Shown here: positions 1 through 4,274 of the stretch, piece by piece | Layout: each line of letters opens with the position of its first letter | Position numbering within the stretch: the stretch's first letter is position 1 | Made by a program: the position numbers and the translations under genes | The notes under the pieces: generated by a model | Databases searched by the model: none | What the model was told of the DNA's origin: nothing | Seen by the model: the letters and a program-made list of their open reading frames with translations, nothing else | Assembly (NCBI GenBank): GCA_030621975.1 | Contig: JAUXGQ010000145.1 | Span: forward strand, 1-5,727 | DNA: 5,727 bases | Reading direction: 5' to 3' | Source: Gammaproteobacteria bacterium | GTDB taxonomy: Bacteria; Pseudomonadota; Gammaproteobacteria; Chromatiales; Chromatiaceae

Positions 1-49
1 ATGCATCTTTACAGCACAGTCGACGACAATACCTCCGACTTCATTCTCA

Positions 50-90
50 TTCTCACTTCTTCTCCGTGTCTCCGTGACTCCGTGTGAGAA
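50..90. repeat. 8-bp-period repeat within a 7-bp inverted repeat
   Basis: Bases 61-84 are three near-identical 8-bp units (TCTCCGTG, TCTCCGTG, ACTCCGTG). They sit between perfect 7-bp inverted arms TTCTCAC (50-56) and GTGAGAA (84-90), and a T run follows at 93-98. Both the period and the arms are read directly from the sequence. The CTCCGTGT-type unit resembles short intergenic repeats I recall from many environmental proteobacterial genomes. Membership of a dispersed family is inference. As a terminator it would be poor, because the loop is 27 nt. Confidence 0.6.
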
Positions 91-244
91 CGTTTTTTCT
101 TACCGAGATATGGGTAACGATATGGCCTTGGCCGAGCCTCAAGATTCATCGGGATTTACAGCGTTTACCCCGGTCAGACGGGACCGCGGGGAGAAATCCT
201 GCGCCGTTTTGTGTGCTTGTTCACACTGTCGATCGAACGGTGGG

Positions 245-259
245 AATCAATCGTTGATT
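245..259. promoter_or_regulatory. Operator-like palindrome AATCAA-TCG-TTGATT
   Basis: This is a perfect 6-bp inverted repeat with a 3-bp spacer, centred about 89 bp before the start codon at 341. The position fits a regulator-binding site or part of a promoter for the small-gene operon. The right half-site TTGATT could also serve as a -35 element, but no acceptable -10 lies 16-19 bp downstream. The palindrome is short enough to arise by chance. Confidence 0.25.
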
Positions 260-340
260 TGTAAAGAATTCGATATGCAGGCCGAGATAAAAAGTGTCAG
301 ACTATCAGTGTATTGTAAATTACTTATTTGGGAGCTTAAC

Positions 341-586
341 ATGATACGTACCTGCCTCTTGTCCTTCCTGTTCGCTCTGCCGGTTGTAACCCTGGCGGAT
401 CAGTCCGTTGACCTCGCGCTGGAACCGAGCATCAACGGCGAGGTGTCCCGCCTCGGTACCTTTCCCAGCCAGAAGATGGCCGATGAGATTAACGCCTACC
501 TGGAATGGCGCGCGCAATCCGGTTCTCCTTACTATCTGTTCCAGGTCGCCGCGGACCGCCTTACTTCGGCCGGCAATACCCAATAG
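341..586 (+). CDS. Small exported protein of unknown function (81 aa)
   Basis: I do not recognise the family. The start at 341 is chosen because GGGAG (330-334) lies 6 nt upstream and because the protein then opens with a classic secretion signal: R3, a hydrophobic core at about residues 5-18 (LLSFLFALPVVTL), and a likely signal peptidase I site after VTLA (residue 19). The frame is open further upstream to 74, but that extension has no signal-like start. The mature part is about 62 residues, acidic and polar, with an aromatic stretch SPYYLF near residues 62-67 and no cysteine. The only cysteine, C5, lies in the signal and is not in a lipobox. It is the first of three closely spaced small genes, 49 bp before the next. 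After its TAG stop the frame stays open for 19 more codons to a TGA at 644-646 that overlaps the next gene's start, so the gene may be shortened by an amber mutation. The coding call is fairly likely; the function is unknown. Confidence 0.6.
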   Translation: MIRTCLLSFLFALPVVTLADQSVDLALEPSINGEVSRLGTFPSQKMADEINAYLEWRAQSGSPYYLFQVAADRLTSAGNTQ

Positions 587-635
587 GCATTGGCCGCCGT
601 CCACCAGGTCGGCAGGTCGATAGCGGGAGTATCGC

Positions 636-839
636 ATGATGCGTGACTACAGAAAGATGTCGCCGTGCGAGCGGGTGACCTATTACCGGCAGAAAATCTG
701 TCAGCTTTCACCGCCGAAGTCTTCGCGGGACGTCCTGCTGATCGAAACGTTTCAACGACTGGTCGAGGAGAATGTGCCGCCCTGCGGCGGCGCAGTGTCT
801 ATGCCTCAAACAGTGTCTATGCCTCAAAAGGAGCAGTAA
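636..839 (+). CDS. Small soluble protein of unknown function (67 aa)
   Basis: No family recognised. GGGAG at 625-629 stands 6 nt before ATG 636 and 9 nt before a second ATG at 639, so the product is 67 or 66 aa. The N-terminal half is basic and Tyr-rich (residues 1-23), followed by an amphipathic stretch RDVLLIETFQRLVEEN at residues 31-46 that looks helical. There are cysteines at 11, 22 and 50 and no membrane segment or signal peptide. The C-terminus carries an exact 18-bp tandem duplication giving VSMPQT then VSMPQK. The 3' end also contains the AAGGAG (828-833) that serves the next gene, and the stop codon is 2 bp before that gene's ATG, which suggests translational coupling. It is probably cytoplasmic and made together with its small neighbours. 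The RBS, the coupling and the terminator downstream support real coding, but similarity evidence is lacking. Confidence 0.55.
   Translation: MMRDYRKMSPCERVTYYRQKICQLSPPKSSRDVLLIETFQRLVEENVPPCGGAVSMPQTVSMPQKEQ
793..828 (+). repeat. Exact 18-bp tandem duplication (2 copies)
   Basis: Two perfect, contiguous copies of an 18-bp unit (CAGTGTCTATGCCTCAAA) lie at 793-810 and 811-828. The unit is a multiple of three, so it inserts six codons (VSMPQ plus T or K) into the 67-aa protein without a frameshift. It lies immediately upstream of the ribosome-binding site of the next gene. The perfect identity suggests a recent event such as replication slippage. Confidence 0.9.
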
Positions 840-841
840 GC

Positions 842-1069
842 ATGTTGTATTTTATTGGGAGTATCGTTCTCGCCATGGTGATTGGTATCGTAAGTGTGAG
901 TCACTTTGGGCCCGAAGCACTACCACCGTGGGTCGACGGCCTATTCTGGGGCATCATGGGAGCGGGCGCCCTGGTGCGGTTTCTCGAGATCACCGTATTC
1001 GCCTGGTACCAGAGAGCCGGGACTCAGCATACGCTTCCCGCTACGATGCAGCACTCTGAAGTTGATTAA
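842..1069 (+). CDS. Small two-helix inner-membrane protein, unknown function (75 aa)
   Basis: No family recognised. ATG 842 is preceded by AAGGAG (828-833) with 8 nt spacing, the best ribosome-binding site in this cluster. Two hydrophobic segments are visible: residues 2-20 (LYFIGSIVLAMVIGIVSVS) and about 29-55, the latter starting at PWVDGLFWGIMG. A short PEALPP linker (residues 24-29) joins them, and a polar tail of about 18 residues ending HSEVD follows. This predicts a hairpin in the inner membrane with both ends on the same side. The longer open frame from 665 is out of register with the preceding gene and lacks a comparable start. The gene is last in the unit; 100 bp downstream lies a strong terminator. 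It could be an assembly partner or a small-protein regulator of a larger complex, but nothing here names one. Confidence 0.6.
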   Translation: MLYFIGSIVLAMVIGIVSVSHFGPEALPPWVDGLFWGIMGAGALVRFLEITVFAWYQRAGTQHTLPATMQHSEVD

Positions 1070-1169
1070 AGGTCGACAGCGCGTTTGGGCGTCTGCTGGT
1101 ATGGGCTGTACGAGCATCGGTTATACGTGATTTAAGAAACGACGCAACTCAGACCTGTTCAGCGAAAGC
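1070..1169 (+). other. 3' untranslated stretch before the terminator
   Basis: This is about 100 bp between the third small gene and the terminator hairpin. I see no open frame with a ribosome-binding site and no strong inverted repeat. It is most simply the 3' UTR of the small-gene operon. A short RNA processed from, or started within, this stretch and ending at the terminator is possible but unsupported. Confidence 0.4.
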
Positions 1170-1200
1170 AGAAAACCCCGCGTTGGCGGGGTTTTCTTTT
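1170..1200 (+). terminator. Strong intrinsic (Rho-independent) terminator
   Basis: A perfect stem of 11 bp (GAAAACCCCGC at 1171-1181 with GCGGGGTTTTC at 1186-1196), extended to 12 bp by A1170-T1197, closes on a GTTG loop. T-rich sequence follows through 1200 (TTTTCTTTT). It ends the small-gene operon on the + strand. The A/T-rich stem ends could also give weaker termination on the opposite strand. The promoter of the next operon starts directly after it, so it separates the two transcription units. Confidence 0.92.
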
Positions 1201-1201
1201 C

Positions 1202-1230
1202 CTGACCGGATTCGCTCTGCGGTGTAAAAT
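1202..1230 (+). promoter_or_regulatory. Sigma70-type promoter of the VWA/J-domain operon
   Basis: A -35 element CTGACC (1202-1207, 4 of 6 to TTGACA) and a -10 element TAAAAT (1225-1230, 5 of 6 to TATAAT) are separated by exactly 17 bp, with transcription expected to begin near 1237. It sits immediately behind the terminator at 1170-1200. The predicted start also argues against the GTG at 1237 as translation start, because that codon would lie at the very 5' end of the message. This leaves a leader of about 100 nt before ATG 1339. Confidence 0.65.
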
Positions 1231-1338
1231 GGAGGCGTGGACCGTTTAACCCGGACTTCTGATCCGGCTTCACATCCGCCCGGATTGGGGTACCATTTCC
1301 AGGTAGGAAATCGGTCGGAGAATCCGCCGCCAGAAACC

Positions 1339-2052
1339 ATGAGTAAAGATGACAGGAAACTGCCGAGCCACTCCCGCCGGGGCGAGGTGGACGCCTTTCT
1401 GCGGGAAGTGGCGTCCGCGCCGGTTACCAAGGTGGGGGGCGAGCGGGGACGGCTGATGTTTGCCATGGACGCCACGGCGAGTCGCGAACCGAGCTGGGAC
1501 CAGGCGGCCCGGATTCAGGCCGAGATGTTCAACGAGACGCGCACCCTTGGGGGGCTGGAGGTCCAGCTCGTCTATTACCGCGGTTTTATGGAGTTCGACG
1601 CCTCCGAGTGGTACGCCGAGGCCGGTGATCTGATACGGCGTATGACCCGTGTTCATTGCGCCGCCGGCCAGACCCAGATCGGGCGTGTGCTCCAGCACGC
1701 GCTGGATGAAACGCGCCGGCACAAGGTACATGCCCTGGTGTTCGTCGGCGATTGCATCGAAGAAGATCCGGGCACGCTCAACCGCCTGGCCGGTGAACTG
1801 GGTCTGCTGGGGTTGCCCGCCTTCGTGTTCCAGGAGGGTTATGATCCCGTCGTCGAGGGCGGCTTTCGGCAGTTGGCCCACCTGAGCGGCGGCGCCTACA
1901 GCCATTTCGACGCCGGCAGCCCGCAACAGCTCCGGGATCTGCTGCGTGCGGTGGCGGTGTACGCGGCGGGCGGGAGACGGGCGCTGGAAGACCTGGGCAA
2001 GCGTTCCGGGGGGGTCGTGCGACAACTGGTTCACCAGTTGGGGAAGGACTGA
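1339..2052 (+). CDS. von Willebrand factor A (VWA) domain protein
   Basis: A 237-aa soluble protein with a single VWA-type metal-binding fold. The MIDAS residues are visible: D44-A-T46-A-S48 after a hydrophobic strand (RLMFAM), T112 in the GQTQIG loop, and D138 in the strand-end motif FVGDC. The first serine of the usual DxSxS is Thr here. Further conserved-looking blocks are WDQAARIQAEMF (residues 53-64), LVYYRGFMEFDAS (77-89) and the C-terminal AVYAAGGRRALEDL (206-219). ATG 1339 is chosen because the protein then begins with the SKDDRKLPSHS-type N-terminus that I recall for this family, although there is no good Shine-Dalgarno; the nearest GGAG (1317-1320) is 18 nt away. The frame is open back to a GTG at 1237, which falls on the predicted transcription start. 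The stop is 3 bp before the J-domain gene, so the two are an operon. VWA domains usually mediate metal-dependent protein-protein contacts; the partner is unknown. Confidence 0.9.
   Translation: MSKDDRKLPSHSRRGEVDAFLREVASAPVTKVGGERGRLMFAMDATASREPSWDQAARIQAEMFNETRTLGGLEVQLVYYRGFMEFDASEWYAEAGDLIRRMTRVHCAAGQTQIGRVLQHALDETRRHKVHALVFVGDCIEEDPGTLNRLAGELGLLGLPAFVFQEGYDPVVEGGFRQLAHLSGGAYSHFDAGSPQQLRDLLRAVAVYAAGGRRALEDLGKRSGGVVRQLVHQLGKD
2044..2048 (+). promoter_or_regulatory. Ribosome-binding site supporting a TTG start
   Basis: AAGGA at 2044-2048 lies inside the last codons of the VWA gene, 7 nt before the TTG at 2056. Without it the TTG start would be hard to defend. A GAGG at 2051-2054 is too close to be used. 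The arrangement suggests that translation of the second gene is coupled to the first. Confidence 0.6.
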
Positions 2053-2055
2053 GGC

Positions 2056-2832
2056 TTGTTTGGCAGACTGATTATCCTGCTCGGCGTCGTGATCGGCGTC
2101 CTTTACTTCCTGCATTGGTTTCGAAAGACACCGCCGGAAAAGGTTTCGCGGATCCTCAAGAAGACCGTCCTGTATGGCTTGATCGTCGCCGTGGTGATGC
2201 TTGCGGTCACCGGTCGCCTGCCCTGGCTGTTTGCCGTGATCGGTGCCGCCATCCCGGTGGTGCTGCGGGGCGTGAGCCTGCTGCGCAACGCGGTTCTGAT
2301 CCGGCAGCTGTTCGCGAGCCTGGGCCTGTCCGGGGCTGCCCCGGCTGCAGGCGGCAGGGGAGGACGTCAGAACTCGTCGATACGCACCCGCTTTTTCGAG
2401 ATGGTTCTGGAGCACGCCACGGGCGCGATGGATGGCACCGTTCTGGAAGGGCCCCGTCAGGGTAAGCGGCTGAGCGACCTGCCCCTCAATGAGTTGCTGG
2501 AACTGCTCGCCGTCTGCCGCAGGGAGGACGGCCAGTCGGCGGCGGTGTTGGAGGCCTATCTGGATCGCGGTTACAGCGACTGGCGCGAGCAGGCCGGCGT
2601 AGGCGATGCGGGCCAGGACACCAGGTCCGCCTCGATGGGTACGGGCGAGATGACCCGGAACGAGGCCTATGCGGTGCTGGGACTGCAAGCCGGTGCGAGC
2701 AAAGAGGAGATCCGGGATGCACACCGGCACCTGATGCAGAAGCTGCACCCGGACCGGGGCGGTTCGACCTATCTCGCGGCCAAGATAAATCAGGCCAAGG
2801 ATCTGTTGCTCGAGACCGAGGGCGGACAATAA
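2056..2832 (+). CDS. Membrane-anchored C-terminal J-domain protein (DnaJ-like)
   Basis: A 258-aa co-chaperone-like protein. Domains in order: an N-terminal membrane segment (about residues 3-20), a basic linker, a second hydrophobic region (about 37-70, probably a tight pair of helices), a Gly/Ala-rich linker (about 92-104), a middle region (about 108-180) with TRFFEMVLEH and LEAYLDRGYSDWRE, and a C-terminal J-domain (about 199-255) with the invariant HPD at 231-233. The J-domain stimulates the ATPase of an Hsp70 such as DnaK. There is no Gly/Phe or zinc-finger region, so it is a class III J-protein, arranged like DjlA or mitochondrial Tim14/Pam18 with the membrane anchor first. The start is TTG, chosen because it restores the whole first membrane helix and has a good ribosome-binding site. 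It lies 3 bp after the VWA gene, and similar VWA/J-domain neighbours are known to me from other proteobacteria. I infer that the pair recruits Hsp70 to an inner-membrane client; the client is unknown. No intrinsic terminator follows. Confidence 0.9.
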   Translation: MFGRLIILLGVVIGVLYFLHWFRKTPPEKVSRILKKTVLYGLIVAVVMLAVTGRLPWLFAVIGAAIPVVLRGVSLLRNAVLIRQLFASLGLSGAAPAAGGRGGRQNSSIRTRFFEMVLEHATGAMDGTVLEGPRQGKRLSDLPLNELLELLAVCRREDGQSAAVLEAYLDRGYSDWREQAGVGDAGQDTRSASMGTGEMTRNEAYAVLGLQAGASKEEIRDAHRHLMQKLHPDRGGSTYLAAKINQAKDLLLETEGGQ

Positions 2833-2976
2833 ACCGCTTAACCACGGATGGACATACATAATCAGGTTACTCTTTCATTCCCGTTGCGGATTGGCCCGGC
2901 CGACTCATTTGCCCGCTCTCGCTTACCACAACATATCCGTGTCTATCCGTTTTCATCCGTGGTTTAGTTCGTGATT
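2833..2976. other. Intergenic region between the J-domain gene and dcd
   Basis: There is no gene here. The span contains the inverted repeat and 10-bp-period repeat described separately, and a more ordinary GC-rich middle (2885-2925). The dcd promoter follows directly at 2977. No U-tract hairpin is present, so the upstream operon has no visible intrinsic terminator. Confidence 0.6.
2840..2964. repeat. 11-bp inverted repeat enclosing a 10-bp-period repeat
   Basis: A perfect inverted pair, AACCACGGATG (2840-2850) and CATCCGTGGTT (2954-2964), bounds a 125-bp segment. Inside its right half, ATCCGT recurs at exactly 10-bp steps (2935-2940, 2945-2950, 2955-2960). The left arm is followed by GGACA, resembling one decayed unit of the opposite orientation. 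I recall similar ACCACGGATG...-type arms from many intergenic repeats in environmental bacteria. That this is a small dispersed (REP or MITE-like) element is inference. It fills nearly the whole gap between the J-domain gene and the dcd promoter. Confidence 0.7.
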
Positions 2977-3006
2977 TTGACCCGTCTCTGGCTGAGCTGC
3001 TAATAT
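2977..3006 (+). promoter_or_regulatory. Sigma70-type promoter of dcd
   Basis: A -35 element TTGACC (2977-2982, 5 of 6) and a -10 element TAATAT (3001-3006, 4 of 6) are spaced 18 bp apart. Transcription would begin near 3013, giving a leader of about 20 nt before ATG 3035. No operator-like site is obvious. Confidence 0.6.
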
Positions 3007-3034
3007 TCCCGCCTCAATTTCGAATGGCTGACCT

Positions 3035-3601
3035 ATGAGCATCAAATCCGACCGCTGGATACGCCGCATGGCGGCAGAGCAGGGCATGATCGAGCCCTTT
3101 GAGCCCCATCAGGTCCGTGAGAATGGAGAAGGGCGGGTCATCTCGTTCGGGACCTCCAGTTACGGTTACGATATCCGTTGCGCGGATGAATTCAAGATCT
3201 TTACCAATATCAACTCCGCGGTGGTGGATCCCAAGAATTTCGATGCCAACAGCTTCGTGGACGTAAAGTCCGCGGTCTGCATTATCCCGCCGAACTCCTT
3301 TGCGCTGGCCCGCACGGTCGAGTATCTGCGTATTCCCCGTAACGTGCTCACGGTTTGCCTGGGAAAATCGACCTATGCCCGTTGTGGCATTATCGTGAAC
3401 GTCACGCCCCTCGAGCCCGAATGGGAAGGTCATGTGACCCTGGAATTCTCAAATACGACGCCATTGCCGGCCAAGATCTACGCCAACGAAGGCGTGGCCC
3501 AGATACTGTTTTTCGAGTCGGATGAGGTATGCGAAAGCTCGTACAAAGACCGCGGGGGGAAATACCAGGGCCAGCAGGGTGTGACGCTGCCCAAGCCCTA
3601 A
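3035..3601 (+). CDS. dcd: dCTP deaminase
   Basis: Converts dCTP to dUTP and ammonia, the main route to dUMP for thymidylate synthesis in many Gram-negative bacteria; a cytoplasmic homotrimer in known members. The 188-aa length matches the family. Visible signatures are the N-terminal KSDRWIRRMA, the SSYGYDIR block (residues 41-48), GKSTYAR (110-116) with the arginine corresponding to E. coli R115, and TPLEPEWEGHVTLEF (124-138), where E137 corresponds to the catalytic Glu138 of the E. coli enzyme. The C-terminus GKYQGQQGVTLPKP, typical of the nucleotide-closing tail, is complete. ATG 3035 fits the family N-terminus even though no good Shine-Dalgarno precedes it. The gene has its own promoter (2977-3006), and its TAA stop overlaps the TAG stop of the convergent purN. 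A bifunctional deaminase-dUTPase is less likely given this sequence type. Confidence 0.97.
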   Translation: MSIKSDRWIRRMAAEQGMIEPFEPHQVRENGEGRVISFGTSSYGYDIRCADEFKIFTNINSAVVDPKNFDANSFVDVKSAVCIIPPNSFALARTVEYLRIPRNVLTVCLGKSTYARCGIIVNVTPLEPEWEGHVTLEFSNTTPLPAKIYANEGVAQILFFESDEVCESSYKDRGGKYQGQQGVTLPKP

Positions 3602-4269
3602 CCCGACGTCTCCTGCGCTTCGAATCTCACCGGTGCCTGCAATGGCGCATTGTCCAGCAGCACCTGGTGATGGTGATCGGCCATGCGCAAGCGGCGTTCC
3701 GCGAACCATCGGATCGCCAGCGGGTAGATCATGTGTTCCTGTTTCAGGACCCGGCTGGCCAGAATGTCGGCGCTATCTTCCTCCATTACGGGCACCCTGG
3801 CCTGAACGATCACCGGACCGCCGTCCAGCTCCTCGGTCACGAAATGGACGCTGGCCCCGTGTACCTGCACACCCTCGTCCAGCGCCCGCTGATGGGTGTG
3901 CAGGCCGCGCAAGGCGGGAAGCAGCGAGGGGTGGATATTGAACATATGTCCCCGATAGTGGGCTACGAACTCCGGGCCCAGGATGCGCATGAATCCCGCG
4001 AGGCAGATCAGTTCCGGTTGAAAGCCGTCGATCAGTTCCCGCAGCGCCCGATCATAGCCCTCCCTGGTCGGGTAACCGCGGTGGTTCAGGACCCGGGTCT
4101 CGATGCCCGCATTGCGGGCACGGTCCAGGCCGAAGGCGTCGGCACGATTGCTGATAACGGCGCGTATGACGACCGGTAGATCCTCTTGCGCGGCGTCGAT
4201 GATGGCCTGCAGATTACTTCCGTTACCCGAGATCAAGACCACCAGGGGGAGTTTGTTCGGCTGGTTCAT
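3598..4269 (-). CDS. purN: Phosphoribosylglycinamide formyltransferase (GAR transformylase)
   Basis: Third step of de novo purine synthesis: transfers a formyl group from 10-formyltetrahydrofolate to glycinamide ribonucleotide. The 223-aa protein shows the phosphate-binding loop SGNGSNLQAI (residues 14-23), MRILGPEFV (94-102), the core NIHPSLLP with N111 and H113, and the VHFVTEELDGGP loop with D149. These three match the catalytic Asn106, His108 and Asp144 of E. coli PurN at a constant offset of five. The protein is slightly longer than the E. coli enzyme because of a few extra N-terminal residues and a short C-terminal tail. The ATG at 4269 is 5 bp downstream of the purM stop, so the two genes form an operon. 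Its own Shine-Dalgarno is weak (GAGATGG some 12 nt upstream), suggesting translational coupling to purM. It converges on dcd with overlapping stop codons and no terminator between. Confidence 0.97.
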   Translation of the reverse strand: MNQPNKLPLVVLISGNGSNLQAIIDAAQEDLPVVIRAVISNRADAFGLDRARNAGIETRVLNHRGYPTREGYDRALRELIDGFQPELICLAGFMRILGPEFVAHYRGHMFNIHPSLLPALRGLHTHQRALDEGVQVHGASVHFVTEELDGGPVIVQARVPVMEEDSADILASRVLKQEHMIYPLAIRWFAERRLRMADHHHQVLLDNAPLQAPVRFEAQETSG

Positions 4270-4274
4270 GGACG

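Larger units (their letters stand above)
1..340. other. Intergenic/leader region without a convincing gene
   Basis: I see no credible gene in this stretch. The ATG-initiated frame at 1-87 (28 codons) runs through a simple repeat and is probably chance. The long frame open from 74 is only an upstream extension of the small gene starting at 341. The region holds an 8-bp-period repeat inside a 7-bp inverted repeat (50-90), a run of six T at 93-98, a GC-rich imperfect hairpin at 168-190 (arms CCCCGGTC and GACC/GGG with a bulged C at 187), a 5-bp hairpin GTGTG/CACAC at 211-226, and a perfect 6-bp palindrome at 245-259. I could not find a well-spaced -35/-10 pair for the gene at 341, although the last 90 bases are AT-rich. 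Confidence 0.6.

Noticed and set aside
1..87. 28-codon frame starting with ATG at base 1
   Set aside because: It has no visible ribosome-binding site because of the window edge, and half of it is translation of the 8-bp repeat. Chance is the simpler explanation.
1237..1338. Upstream GTG start for the VWA protein
   Set aside because: The GTG falls at the predicted transcription start, its GGAGG is only 1 nt away, and the extra 34 residues do not look like part of the domain.
1270..2859. 529-aa open frame on the minus strand
   Set aside because: It lies opposite both the VWA and J-domain genes, which have clear domain signatures. Its product is low-complexity (Gln, His, Arg, Ala rich), typical of an antisense shadow of GC-rich genes.
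3529..4179. 216-aa open frame on the + strand opposite purN
   Set aside because: It overlaps dcd and purN, whose catalytic residues are intact, and its translation shows no domain.
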